Source: Natronorubrum texcoconense (GTDB lineage Archaea; Halobacteriota; Halobacteria; Halobacteriales; Natrialbaceae). Taken from it: a stretch of 64,000 nt of DNA. The translations under genes and the position numbers were made by a program. Shown here piece by piece: positions 43,278 through 52,405 of the stretch. Within the stretch, counting starts at the first letter, position 1; each line of letters opens with the position of its first letter. The DNA lies in the NCBI RefSeq assembly GCF_900100335.1, contig NZ_FNFE01000001.1, positions 930,001 to 994,000 on the forward strand, read 5' to 3'. Below the pieces are notes generated by a model. The model did not search any database. It was not told where the DNA came from and saw nothing but the letters and a program-made list of their open reading frames with translations.

Positions 43278-45677
43278 ATGGACGTGGATGTCGTCGAACT
43301 CGCCGAGTCGCTGTTCGACGAGGCGACGGGGACGAACGAGCGACGGCTGCTGGTCCTCGCCGGCGACCGGGAGGAGGGATACGGCAACCTCGAGTCGATC
43401 CTCGACAGCCTTCCGGTCGCGATCACGGCCACCACGCTCGTCGGCCCCGACGACCGCCTGCGCTGTGAACACCTCCCGCAGGCCAACGCGAGCGACCTCC
43501 TCGGAACGACTCGGGACGTGATCGCGCTCGATGTCCACGACGGACTCCGGCCGAACGCGCTCGGCAAAGTCGTCGGTGCGGTCGACGGCGGCGGCCTGCT
43601 GGTCCTGCTCACGCCACGCCTCGAGGACTGGCCCGATCGCCGCGGCGGCGAGTTCGACGAGTCGCTCGCCGTCCCGCCGTTCTCGCTGGCGGACGTTACC
43701 GGACGGTTCAGACGGCGCCTCGTCGAAACGCTTCGCGCACATCGCGGCATCGGAATCGTCGACCTCGAGGCCGAGCAAATCGTCGACGACGGACTGACGA
43801 ACCCGGCACCGCGATGCAGCCGCAAGCAGGAACCGTCGCTCGAGGCGCCGACGAACGCCCGGTTCCCCGGCGAAACGTACGAAGCCTGTCTCACGGGCGA
43901 CCAGGTCGACGCGGTGGCTGCGTTCGAGTCGCTGCTGACAGGCACTGAAGCGACCGAAGCGACCGGAACACCAGAAGCGACCGAAAGCAACCAGCCACGA
44001 GCCGTCGTCCTCGAGGCCGACCGCGGCCGCGGCAAATCGAGCGCCGCGGGGCTGGCTGCGGGTGCGATGGCCGCGACTGGACTGGACGTTCTCGTTACCG
44101 CGCCTCGATCGCGGAACGCAGCCGAGATCTTCGACCGTGCGAGGGAGCTCTGCGGGACGCTCACAGACGTCGACGCAGCCGTCGACACTGCTCGGCGTCT
44201 CGAGACCGCTGTCGGCGGCCGTGTCCGGTTTTTCGAGCCGACCGATGCCGTGGCCCGACTCGAGACTGCGGACGTCGTCATCGTCGACGAGGCCGCCGCG
44301 CTCCCGGTTGCGATGCTCGAGTCGCTGCTCGAAGCCGACAACGTCGCGTTCGCGACGACGATCCACGGCTACGAGGGGGCCGGCCGCGGCTTTTCGGTCC
44401 GGTTCCGTGATCGACTCGCGGAGAGCGACCACGAGGTAGCCGAGCGAACGCTCGTCGAGCCGATTCGGTACGCCGCGGGCGACCCCGTCGAGGTCTGGGC
44501 CTTTCGCGCCCTGTTGCTCGACGCCCGGCCGCCGGTCGAGTCGGTGGTCGCCGACGCGACAGCCGACTCCGTCGAGTATCGCTCTCTCGAGCCGGACGAT
44601 CTGCTCGCGGACGAACACCTGCTCAGGGAGGCGTTCGGCTTGCTCGTGCTCGCCCACTACCGCACCGAGCCGAACGACCTCGCGCGGCTGCTCGACGCGC
44701 CGAATCTCGAGGCTCGAGCGCTGGTCCACCACGGCGCCGGCGATACTGACGATTCCGACGGCGGCCGCGTCGTCAGCGTCGCGCTGCTGGCTCGCGAGGG
44801 GAACCTCTCGCCGGAGACGCGAGCGATGATGTACGACGGCGGTCGCGTTCGCGGAAACATGCTCCCGGACGTGCTCACGAGCCAGTTACGCGACGAGTCC
44901 GCGGGCGAACCCGCGGGGCTCCGCGTCGTTCGCATCGCGACCCACCACGCGGTGCGCTCGCGCGGACTGGGATCGCGGCTGCTCGAGTGTATCCGCGAGG
45001 AGTTCTCGAGCGAGACGCCAGGCGTCTCGGACGTCGAACGGGATCGGCGATCGCGCGAGACGGTCGACTGGCTCGGCACCGGGTTCGGCGCAACGCCCGA
45101 TTTGCTCGAGTTCTGGCGCGAAAACGGCTACCGAACGGTTCACGTCTCGACGACTCGCAACGACGCCAGCGGCGAGTACTCGGCGCTCATGCTCGCCCCG
45201 ACGACCGAGTCGGGAGCCGACCTCTACGACCGCCACGCGGACTGGTTCGCCCGCCGGTTCCCGGCGCTCTGTACGGACGCCCTGTCGGACCTCGATCCCG
45301 ACGTGGCCCGTCGACTCCTGCGGTCCGTCGACGACGCGCCAGCGCCGCCGCTCGAGCTATCCGAGCACGACTGGCGGGTCGTCGCCGGCGCGGCCTACGG
45401 TCCCGGACTGTTCGACGTCGATCCCGCCCCGTTCCGCCGACTCGTCGTCCGCTACTTCGTCGAGAATCCGCCCGACATCGATCTAACCGACCGCGAGGAA
45501 CGGCTGCTCGTGCTGCGCGCGCTCCAGGGTCGCGACGTCTCGACCGTCGCGGAGCGACTCGCGTACCACTCGACGGGCCAGTGCATGCGCGCGCTCGGCA
45601 CCGCACTCCGTCCGCTAGTCGATCGGTACGGGGGAGATGCGGCGCTCAAGGAGCGAGCGCGGTTCGCTGATAAGTGA
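43278..45677 (+). CDS. tmcA: tRNA(Met) cytidine acetyltransferase
   Basis: 799 residues from the ATG at 43278. The N-terminal part is the TmcA-specific domain, followed by a RecD-like helicase module with Walker A 'EADRGRGKSS' (near residue 250) and 'VIVDEAAALP' as Walker B. A GNAT acetyltransferase domain follows near 520-680 ('RVVRIATHHAVRSRGLGSRLLE'). The enzyme uses acetyl-CoA and ATP to make N4-acetylcytidine; bacterial TmcA acts on elongator tRNA-Met and the archaeal/eukaryal relatives also on rRNA. It is divergent from the ribosomal operon. Confidence 0.93.
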   Translation: MDVDVVELAESLFDEATGTNERRLLVLAGDREEGYGNLESILDSLPVAITATTLVGPDDRLRCEHLPQANASDLLGTTRDVIALDVHDGLRPNALGKVVGAVDGGGLLVLLTPRLEDWPDRRGGEFDESLAVPPFSLADVTGRFRRRLVETLRAHRGIGIVDLEAEQIVDDGLTNPAPRCSRKQEPSLEAPTNARFPGETYEACLTGDQVDAVAAFESLLTGTEATEATGTPEATESNQPRAVVLEADRGRGKSSAAGLAAGAMAATGLDVLVTAPRSRNAAEIFDRARELCGTLTDVDAAVDTARRLETAVGGRVRFFEPTDAVARLETADVVIVDEAAALPVAMLESLLEADNVAFATTIHGYEGAGRGFSVRFRDRLAESDHEVAERTLVEPIRYAAGDPVEVWAFRALLLDARPPVESVVADATADSVEYRSLEPDDLLADEHLLREAFGLLVLAHYRTEPNDLARLLDAPNLEARALVHHGAGDTDDSDGGRVVSVALLAREGNLSPETRAMMYDGGRVRGNMLPDVLTSQLRDESAGEPAGLRVVRIATHHAVRSRGLGSRLLECIREEFSSETPGVSDVERDRRSRETVDWLGTGFGATPDLLEFWRENGYRTVHVSTTRNDASGEYSALMLAPTTESGADLYDRHADWFARRFPALCTDALSDLDPDVARRLLRSVDDAPAPPLELSEHDWRVVAGAAYGPGLFDVDPAPFRRLVVRYFVENPPDIDLTDREERLLVLRALQGRDVSTVAERLAYHSTGQCMRALGTALRPLVDRYGGDAALKERARFADK

Positions 45678-45867
45678 GCGTGTTCGCCGAGCGCCGGTTG
45701 GGAGCCGACTTCGGGCGCCAGCTGCCTACCGATTCCCGGTCGGTCGCATCGTGACCACACGTTCTCGCTCCAGATGCTGGGGAACGAACACCGCCGCTAT
45801 CACGCCTCAATGGTCGGATGCGCGGTGGCGAGTCCATTCGGTCACGGTGTGGTCGCGATACCGGTAG

Positions 45868-46407
45868 TCACGCCGCCGTCCTCGTCGACCGGCCGACGAA
45901 CGCTTCGAGTTTGTCCAGGCTCTCGCTCCATCCCTGCTCCATTCCGTCGAGCGCCTCGGCCACTTCGAGCGTGGCCGTGAGGACCTCCGCCTCGAGCGTG
46001 AGTTCCGTCGCGCCGTCGCGATCGGCGAACGTCACGGTCTGGCGAACCTCGAGTTGGAACTCGCCGTCGTCGTCCTCGAAGGCGCGACTGGTGACGACGA
46101 GTCGTTCGGGTTCGTCGACCTCGTGAAAAACCCCTTCGTCCGGGTAGATGGTTCCGTCCGGAGCTTCCATGTCGATACTGAAGGAACCGCCCGGTCGAAC
46201 GTCCATCTCGCAGTTGGGTACGGTGAACCCCTTCGGACCCCACCACTGAGCGACCTGGTCGGGGTCGGTCCAGGCCTCCCAAACGCGATCGCGTGGCGCG
46301 TCGAACGTCCGCTCGATGGTCAGGTCGTACTCGCTCGGTTCGAACTCGCGGGATTCGCTCTCCTCGGGTTCGAACTCGGTATCGTCGGCCGTCTCGTACT
46401 CTGTCAT
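45868..46407 (-). CDS. SRPBCC / AHSA1-family protein
   Basis: A 179-residue protein. After an acidic N-terminus, 'YDLTIERTFDAPRDRVWEAWTDPDQVAQWWGPKGF' in parts is the typical start of the AHSA1 (START-like) hydrophobic-pocket fold, and the end shows 'EALDGMEQGWSESLDKLEAF'. Proteins like this bind small hydrophobic ligands or act as chaperone-like factors. It overlaps the ArsR gene by four bases; ArsR-AHSA1 pairs are common in bacteria and archaea. Confidence 0.88.
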   Translation of the reverse strand: MTEYETADDTEFEPEESESREFEPSEYDLTIERTFDAPRDRVWEAWTDPDQVAQWWGPKGFTVPNCEMDVRPGGSFSIDMEAPDGTIYPDEGVFHEVDEPERLVVTSRAFEDDDGEFQLEVRQTVTFADRDGATELTLEAEVLTATLEVAEALDGMEQGWSESLDKLEAFVGRSTRTAA

Positions 46408-46742
46408 TGATCTTCGTCCTCCAAATGGTCTGCGAGCGCGTCGAATCGATCCTCCCAGAACACGCGGTACCGAGTCAGCCAGCCGAAGACGTCGGAAAGC
46501 GGTGTGGCGTCTAGGTAACAGCGGCGGACGCGGCCGTCCTGCTCGACTTCGATGAGGCCCGCGTCCTCGAGCACCTGCAAGTGCTTTGACACTGCCGCCA
46601 GGGACACGTCGTGGGGCTCCGCGAGATCGCCGACGCTCTTGGGACCGCCGGCCAGTTGCTCGATGAGTGTCCGTCGAGTCGGGTGGGCTAACGCCCCGAA
46701 GATCGCATCGAGGTCCGGATCGTTCGACTGTCGTTCAACCAT
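46404..46742 (-). CDS. ArsR-family winged-helix regulator
   Basis: 112 residues from the ATG at 46742. The helix-turn-helix reads 'GALAHPTRRTLIEQL', 'VSLAAVSKHLQVLEDAGLIEV' and 'QDGRVRRCYLD'. It lacks the Cys metal sites of classical arsenic sensors, as is usual when the partner is an AHSA1 protein. A nine-base palindrome lies just before the start codon, so it very likely represses its own two-gene operon. Confidence 0.9.
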   Translation of the reverse strand: MVERQSNDPDLDAIFGALAHPTRRTLIEQLAGGPKSVGDLAEPHDVSLAAVSKHLQVLEDAGLIEVEQDGRVRRCYLDATPLSDVFGWLTRYRVFWEDRFDALADHLEDEDQ

Positions 46743-46743
46743 C

Positions 46744-46787
46744 CGGTTAAATGTACGCCGCACACGTATTTAACCGTTCAGTTAAAT
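46744..46787. promoter_or_regulatory. ArsR operator: perfect inverted repeat plus third half-site
   Basis: CGGTTAAAT (46744-46752) and ATTTAACCG (46768-46776) are perfect nine-base arms. GTTAAAT recurs at 46781-46787. The element begins two bases upstream of the regulator start and covers where a leaderless transcript would initiate. Confidence 0.7.
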
Positions 46788-46789
46788 AG

Positions 46790-47230
46790 CTGAGAATGAC
46801 TGTATAAACGGGTTGAGATCCCATTCACGGCTCTTCTGAGCACGGTCATCATTGACAGTCATCGGAGCGTCCACGTCTAGAATTCGACCGCAAACGCAGA
46901 CGTGGGTGTCGGCCGAATCGCCGACGACCGTTTCCGAATCGAGGGTGAACCGGCCGTCGAATGCGACGTCCGAGACGCAGCCAATCGGTCCCTGCGAAAG
47001 TGTCTCGAGGAGACCCGTATCGGGACGTTACGGCCACCTCAAGGCTTCACTTGACTACTTTCGCTCTGCACGTGGCGCAAGTATATCCGCTCTGGTAGCG
47101 TCTGAAACAATGAGGAGAGCGCGATGATCAATTGTCACTCGGTCACCATACCGTTAGCTCGTCGTATCGCCCACAACCGATCAAGAACAGTCTACAACCG
47201 ACTACGTACCGTCCCCGCGGAGGTGGGGCC
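46790..47230. other. Intergenic region with possible coding remnant
   Basis: About 440 bases between the ArsR operator and the ABC ATPase. A minus-strand frame from about 47030 to 46790 has no start codon but reads 'GPIGCVSDVAFDGRFTLDS' and 'HVCVCGRILDVDAP'. It resembles the end of a Fur-like metal regulator only weakly and may be a remnant. Confidence 0.35.
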
Positions 47231-48361
47231 GTGACGGAACGTTGGTCGACGAGTAGTGCCACGGACCTCGCGGAACCGTCGAGCCTCGAGGGGCCGTCTT
47301 CGACGGAGGAAAGTCGGACCAGTGTCGCGTCGGCGGACGGCACTCGAGACCGACTCGAGAGCGCGGGAGCGGACGGGAACCGCGACGGCAAAGCGACGCT
47401 CGCCGTCGAAACCGAGGGACTCGTCAAGCACTTCGGCGAGACGAAAGCCGTCGACGGAGTCGACCTGACGATCCCCGCGGGCGGCATCTACGGCCTTCTC
47501 GGACCGAACGGCGCCGGCAAGACCACCGTCATCCGACTGCTCGCGACGCTGTTGCGCCCCGACGCGGGTACGGCTCGAGTCTTCGGCCACGACGTGGTGA
47601 CCGACGCCGACGCGGTGCGCAGCCGGGTGAGCATGACCGGCCAGTTCGCGTCGGTGGACGAGGATCTCACCGGCCGCGAGAATCTCGTCCTGCTGGCTCG
47701 GCTGCTCGGCTACTCGCGAGCGCAGGCAAAAGCGAGAGCGACGGAGCTGCTCGAGGCGTTCGGACTGACCGAAGCGGCGCCGCGACAGGTGAAGACGTAC
47801 TCGGGCGGGATGCGCCGCCGACTGGATATCGCGGCGAGCATCGTCGTCACCCCAGAATTGCTGTTTCTCGACGAGCCGACCACCGGGCTCGACCCGCGGA
47901 ACCGCACGCAGGTCTGGGAGATCATCCGGGCGCTCGTCGCCAACGGAACGACGGTGGTACTGACGACGCAGTACCTGGAGGAGGCCGATCAGCTCGCCGA
48001 CCGAATCGCCGTCATCGATGCCGGGCAGATCATCGCCGAGGGGACGCCGGGCGACCTCAAGGCCTCGATCGGCTCGGGCATCCTGAACGTCCGCGTACAC
48101 GATCCCGACCAGCGCGAGGAAGCCAGCCGCGCGTTGAGCCGGATTCTCGACGTCCCCGTGGATCTCGAGGCCGATCCAACGGCGCTCTCGGCTCACGTGA
48201 CAGAAACCGACCGCATCGCCCACGCGTTCGTGGAGCTCTCACAGAGCGGGATCGAGGTCACGGAGTTCGCGCTCGGCCAACCCAGCCTCGACGAAGTGTT
48301 CCTCGCGCTGACCGACCAGCCGGCAGACGAGAACGCGGTTCCCGAAGAGGGGTCCCGATGA
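47231..48361 (+). CDS. ABC exporter ATP-binding protein (DrrA type)
   Basis: 376 residues from the GTG at 47231, chosen because GGAGGTGGGG stands just before it. An acidic linker of about 55 residues precedes the ATPase domain: Walker A 'GPNGAGKTT', signature 'YSGGMRRR', Walker B 'LLFLDEP', H-loop region 'TTQYLEEAD'. The C-terminal extension is typical of the daunorubicin-resistance exporter branch. With the permease that follows it forms an export pump of unknown substrate. Confidence 0.88.
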   Translation: MTERWSTSSATDLAEPSSLEGPSSTEESRTSVASADGTRDRLESAGADGNRDGKATLAVETEGLVKHFGETKAVDGVDLTIPAGGIYGLLGPNGAGKTTVIRLLATLLRPDAGTARVFGHDVVTDADAVRSRVSMTGQFASVDEDLTGRENLVLLARLLGYSRAQAKARATELLEAFGLTEAAPRQVKTYSGGMRRRLDIAASIVVTPELLFLDEPTTGLDPRNRTQVWEIIRALVANGTTVVLTTQYLEEADQLADRIAVIDAGQIIAEGTPGDLKASIGSGILNVRVHDPDQREEASRALSRILDVPVDLEADPTALSAHVTETDRIAHAFVELSQSGIEVTEFALGQPSLDEVFLALTDQPADENAVPEEGSR

Positions 48362-49194
48362 GCGACGAACGCACGGCGGCTGAGCCCGACGCCGAGGCCC
48401 TGCGAGCGGCGGTGTCGAACCAGCCGCGACCGCCTCGAGCGAACGCCCTATCCACGTCGCTCACCTTCGGCTGGCGCGCGCTGCTGAAGATCAAGCACGT
48501 CCCCGAGCAGCTGTTCGACGTCACCGCCTTCCCGATCATGTTCCTGTTGCTGTTCACCTACCTGTTCGGCGGGGCGCTCGCGGGATCGACGAGCGCGTAC
48601 CTGCAGGAACTCCTGCCGGGGATCCTCGCCATGACGGTCGTGTTCATCACCATCTACACGGGCGTCACGTTGAACGACGATATCGATGAGGGCGTCTTCG
48701 ATCGGTTCCGAACGCTGCCGGTCTGGCAGCCCTCGGTCGTCGTCGGCGCGCTGCTCGGCGACGCCGTGCGGTACACGATCGCCTCGACGATAGTGATCGT
48801 TCTCGGACTGCTCCTCGGGTTCCGTCCGGAGGGCGGAGCCGTTGGCGTTCTGGCGGCGGTGGCGCTCCTGCTCGTGTTCTCGTTCAGTCTCTCGTGGATC
48901 TGGACGGCACTCGGGTTCGTCGTGCGAAGCCCAGAATCGCTCATGGGCGTAAGCATGCTGCTCCTGTTCCCGCTGACGTTCGTCAGCAACGTGTTCGTCG
49001 ATCCGGAGACGATGCCCGGCTGGCTCGAGGCGTTCGTCGCCGTCAACCCGGTCAGCCACCTCGTCACCGCGATGCGCGGGCTGATGCACGGCACCGCGAC
49101 GGTCGGCGAGGTCGGGATCGTCCTGCTCATGTCCGCCGCACTCGTCGCCGTGTTCGGTCCCGTGACGATGTACCTGTTCCGTACGCATCAATAA
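48358..49194 (+). CDS. ABC-2 type permease (DrrB type)
   Basis: A 278-residue protein. Six membrane helices are visible, starting with '[20 protein letters not shown]'. The ABC-2 permease pattern '[22 protein letters not shown]' lies between helices, and the end reads '[21 protein letters not shown]'. The start overlaps the ATPase stop (ATGA). The pair likely exports a drug-like or lipid substrate. Confidence 0.9.
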   Translation: MSDERTAAEPDAEALRAAVSNQPRPPRANALSTSLTFGWRALLKIKHVPEQLFDVTAFPIMFLLLFTYLFGGALAGSTSAYLQELLPGILAMTVVFITIYTGVTLNDDIDEGVFDRFRTLPVWQPSVVVGALLGDAVRYTIASTIVIVLGLLLGFRPEGGAVGVLAAVALLLVFSFSLSWIWTALGFVVRSPESLMGVSMLLLFPLTFVSNVFVDPETMPGWLEAFVAVNPVSHLVTAMRGLMHGTATVGEVGIVLLMSAALVAVFGPVTMYLFRTHQ

Positions 49195-49207
49195 CGGGCG
49201 TCGACAG

Positions 49208-49954
49208 CTACAACAGCCGGCGAAGGAGCCAGTTGGGCGTCAGATCGAGGGCCCACGCGACGACCCGCCAGCGCCGCGTGACGTAAACGTGTGTTTTCTC
49301 CTTCTGAATCGCTCGAGCGATCTGTTTCGCGGCGGTCTCGGGCGAACACTCCCAGAAGTCGCCCATCGAGAGCTCGGTGTCGACGTAGCCGGGTTCGACG
49401 GTCGTAATCGAGACGTTCGAGTCCGCGCCGCGCTGACGGGCCCGGAGTCCCTCGAGATACGTCGAGACGAACGCCTTCGACGCACAGTAGGCCTGTACCC
49501 CGCCGCCACCGAAGTGGGCCGCGACGGACGAAATGCCGACGAGCTGGCCGTCCAGTTCGCTCGAGTGATCCTCCCGACCCACGGTCTCGAAGTACTCCAT
49601 AGCGGCCGTCGCGAGCGCGACGAATCCGCGGACGTTGACGTCGATCGCCCGCCGTTCGGGCTCCCACTCGAGTTTCGGGTTGAACGGACCGACGCCGGCG
49701 TTGAGCACGACCAGGTCGACCGATCCCATCGCCTCTGCGAGTTCGAAAAAGCCCGCTCGAGCGTCCTCGGTGTCGGTGACGTCCATCGTCGCGACGTACG
49801 ATTTGGTCGGTAATTCGTTTCCGATCTCTCGCATCCGTTCCGTCCGACGGGCGGCGAGTCCGATCTCGTAGCCCTCGTCGGCGAGTTGCCGTGCGAGCGC
49901 TTCGCCGATTCCCGACGATGCGCCGACGATGATCGCCCCGCGTGTCTGCGTCAT
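49208..49954 (-). CDS. Short-chain dehydrogenase/reductase
   Basis: 248 residues from the ATG at 49954 (another ATG two codons upstream). The cofactor site is 'GASSGIGEAL' (residues about 10-19), 'NAG' follows near 88, the catalytic Ser is in 'VGISSVAAHF' and Tyr/Lys in 'YCASK'. It is a classical SDR using NAD(P)H; the substrate cannot be told. It converges on the exporter permease gene and is divergent from the DUF456 gene. Confidence 0.9.
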   Translation of the reverse strand: MTQTRGAIIVGASSGIGEALARQLADEGYEIGLAARRTERMREIGNELPTKSYVATMDVTDTEDARAGFFELAEAMGSVDLVVLNAGVGPFNPKLEWEPERRAIDVNVRGFVALATAAMEYFETVGREDHSSELDGQLVGISSVAAHFGGGGVQAYCASKAFVSTYLEGLRARQRGADSNVSITTVEPGYVDTELSMGDFWECSPETAAKQIARAIQKEKTHVYVTRRWRVVAWALDLTPNWLLRRLL

Positions 49955-50103
49955 ATCCACTCGTTCGGATGCGAGTACGTAAGAATACGGGAGGCGGAAC
50001 CGGTCACCGACGCCGCGGGAATCACACGCCGGACACCGACCGATCTCTCATTGACTGCACCGAAGACCGTACGCCTTTTGCCGGGCCGGCCGTCGGAGTC
50101 GGT

Positions 50104-50589
50104 ATGGTCGATGCGATCACGATCCTCGCAGTCGCGTTGCTCGTCGGCGGCGTCGTCGGGACGCTCGTCCCGCTCGTCCCCGGCGGGCTGCTCTCGCTGT
50201 CGGGGATCTACCTCTACTGGTGGCACTCCGGCTTCGCCGAACCCGGAACGATCACGCTCGCCGTCCTCACGCTGCTCGGGCTGTTGACGCTCTTCGCCGA
50301 GTTCTTCGCCGGCTCGCTCGCGGCTCGAGTCGGCGGCGCGTCGTGGACGACGACCACCATCGCCGCCGTCGTGGCCATCACGCTGCTCCTCGTCGTCGGA
50401 CCCCTCGGCCTGCTCGTCGGCCTGTTCGGGACGGTCTTCCTCCTCGAGTACTTCCGGCGCGGCGACGCCGCCCACAGCACTCGGTCCGCGCTCTTCGCGA
50501 CCGTCGGCACCCTCGCGTCGACGGCGATTCAGGCGTTGCTGACGGCGACGATCCTGTTCGTCTTCGTCCTCGCCGTCTTCGCGTTCTGA
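50104..50589 (+). CDS. DUF456 membrane protein
   Basis: 161 residues from the ATG at 50104. Four or five membrane helices with Gly-rich turns ('VGTLVPLVPGGLLSLSGIYLYWW', 'FFAGSLAARVGGAS') identify the DUF456 family, widespread and of unknown function. Confidence 0.85.
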   Translation: MVDAITILAVALLVGGVVGTLVPLVPGGLLSLSGIYLYWWHSGFAEPGTITLAVLTLLGLLTLFAEFFAGSLAARVGGASWTTTTIAAVVAITLLLVVGPLGLLVGLFGTVFLLEYFRRGDAAHSTRSALFATVGTLASTAIQALLTATILFVFVLAVFAF

Positions 50590-50669
50590 CGGCTCGACCG
50601 TCTCGTTGGTCTCTATCCGACCCGCTCGAAGAGCACAAACACTGAGTCGGCCGCCGGCGTAGAGCATCT

Positions 50670-50843
50670 ATGGACTGCACCGAGGACGACTGTGACCGGC
50701 CCGCCGCCGTCGAACTCCACATCCCCTGGACCGACAACCGGCTGGTCTGTGCCGCCCACGCGCGAGTGCTGGGTCGGCGGGACGGCGTCGTCGCCGATCC
50801 GATCGTCGACACCGGAGACGACCTCCTCGAACGCGGCGAGTGA
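50670..50843 (+). CDS. Small zinc-finger-like protein (57 residues)
   Basis: A short frame with Cys 3, Cys 8, Cys 27 and His 30 arranged as C-x4-C...C-x2-H, a likely zinc site, followed by 'GRRDGVVADPIVD'. Haloarchaea encode many such minimal zinc proteins. The start codon lies one gene spacing after the DUF456 gene. Confidence 0.7.
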   Translation: MDCTEDDCDRPAAVELHIPWTDNRLVCAAHARVLGRRDGVVADPIVDTGDDLLERGE

Positions 50844-50985
50844 GTGCGGGCTCGAGCCGTCGACGGTCGCCAACCGCACGTAAACTATATCGATACATTC
50901 GTGCTTTAGAGACGTTATCGAGGCTGTAAACGACGGTTTCCAGAAGAGATATGACGGGATGACGGCTTGCTCACCACAGCATCCC

Positions 50986-51879
50986 ATGCACTCCGATCGA
51001 CGAACCTTCATTCAGCGCTCGAGTCTCGTCACCGCAGGGCTTCTCGCCACTGCCGGCACCACGAACGCCGTCGGAGCCACGTCCCAGTCCGAGGAGACGG
51101 GGCGAGTCGAGGGCCGACTCGCGTACGGTGGAACCCCCGTCGAGGACGTCACGGTGACGTTCGACGGGGAACACGACACCGACAGCGCGAGCAACGGCTC
51201 GTACGAGCGGGAACTCGTGCCCGGTACGTACACGCTCGCGGTTGACTCGAACGGCTACGTCGCGGATTCCGAAGAGATCAACCTCGAGGCAGGCGAGACG
51301 GTCACCGCCGATTTCGACCTTCGCCGCGAGTGGGGGCCGGACAAGGGCGAACTCGAGGTCGCCGTTATCGAAGACGGCGGCGGGTCGACCATCGACTCTC
51401 GAGTGACCATCTACGGGAACGGCGAGGAACACAGCGTGATCGCGCCGGGCGGCCGGGTGCCGGACAACGATCGCTGGCGACGCGGCTTCGTCGTCGCCGA
51501 GGGCTGGTGGGAGGTTCGCGCCTCGGACGCCGACGGCTACGGCGACGGCTACGACGAGGTGTACGTCGAGGCCGACGAGAGCGTTCGGTCGCTGGTCGAA
51601 CTCCCCGACGACGAGCGGACGATCCACCCCGACGGGTGGGTTTCGGGCACGGTCGCCGACGAGTCGGGCGAACCGATTCCGAACGCGATGGTTCGACTCA
51701 AGAGCGACCGGTCGACGATGATCGAACGGACGTCAGAGACGGGCGAGTTTACCGTCGAACTCCCGCACGGTCAGTACACGCTGGACGTCTCGGAATCGGG
51801 TTACGAGCGCCTCGAGACCGACGTCGCCGTTCGGTTCGGCCGCGTGACGGAACAGGACGTGACGCTCGAAGCGGAGTAA
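50986..51879 (+). CDS. Tat-secreted protein with carboxypeptidase-regulatory-like domains
   Basis: 297 residues from the ATG at 50986. 'SDRRTFIQRSSLVTAGLLAT' is a twin-arginine signal. Two beta-sandwich repeats of the carboxypeptidase regulatory type follow: 'GRVEGRLAYGGTPVEDVTVTF' near residue 40 and 'GWVSGTVADESGEPIPNAMV' near 215, each ending in 'G.YTL.V...GY'. A different strand-rich domain lies between. These domains serve as surface or adhesion modules; no enzyme motif was seen. Confidence 0.82.
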   Translation: MHSDRRTFIQRSSLVTAGLLATAGTTNAVGATSQSEETGRVEGRLAYGGTPVEDVTVTFDGEHDTDSASNGSYERELVPGTYTLAVDSNGYVADSEEINLEAGETVTADFDLRREWGPDKGELEVAVIEDGGGSTIDSRVTIYGNGEEHSVIAPGGRVPDNDRWRRGFVVAEGWWEVRASDADGYGDGYDEVYVEADESVRSLVELPDDERTIHPDGWVSGTVADESGEPIPNAMVRLKSDRSTMIERTSETGEFTVELPHGQYTLDVSESGYERLETDVAVRFGRVTEQDVTLEAE

Positions 51880-52045
51880 TCGAACCTCGTCCGGGAGCGT
51901 ACCCAACTCACCCGTTCGATCGCGCTCCCGCGACGGTAATGCGAGCGAATAATGGTGTTCGGACGCTCTCTGGTCCTTCGACCCGCGATTCAGCTCATTT
52001 GTTCTACCGACGGAATTTATCTGTCTGTGGAACCATCTCGCGACT

Positions 52046-52372
52046 ATGGGAATGTTCGAGCGGCTTGGCGAGAAGGTCGAGCGATTCAAACAGGAGGCGG
52101 TGTCCGCTCGAGACGAGAGCGCCGACTATCGGTGCCGAAACTGCGGATCCGAAATCTTCAGCGAACAGGAGCAGTGTCCGGAGTGTGGCAGCAGCGAAAT
52201 CGAGCGCGTGACGGAACCCGAGACAACTACGGAGACCGCGGACGGTGAAGACGATACGGAACCCGACGAAACCGTTTCGGCCGAAACCATCGACGAGTCT
52301 GAGGACACCGAAGACACCGATCCCGACGTGCTCATCGAGGAAGCAGAGCACGACGAAGACACCGAAGCGTAA
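52046..52372 (+). CDS. Small zinc-ribbon protein with acidic tail
   Basis: A 108-residue protein. 'YRCRNCGSEIFSEQEQCPECGS' gives a CxxC...CxxC zinc ribbon in the middle, after a short amphipathic helix. The last 55 residues are rich in Glu, Asp and Thr. It may bind nucleic acid or another protein. No partner gene is adjacent. Confidence 0.78.
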   Translation: MGMFERLGEKVERFKQEAVSARDESADYRCRNCGSEIFSEQEQCPECGSSEIERVTEPETTTETADGEDDTEPDETVSAETIDESEDTEDTDPDVLIEEAEHDEDTEA

Positions 52373-52405
52373 CCGAACTCGAGTGCCGACCAGTCGCCCT
52401 CTGAC

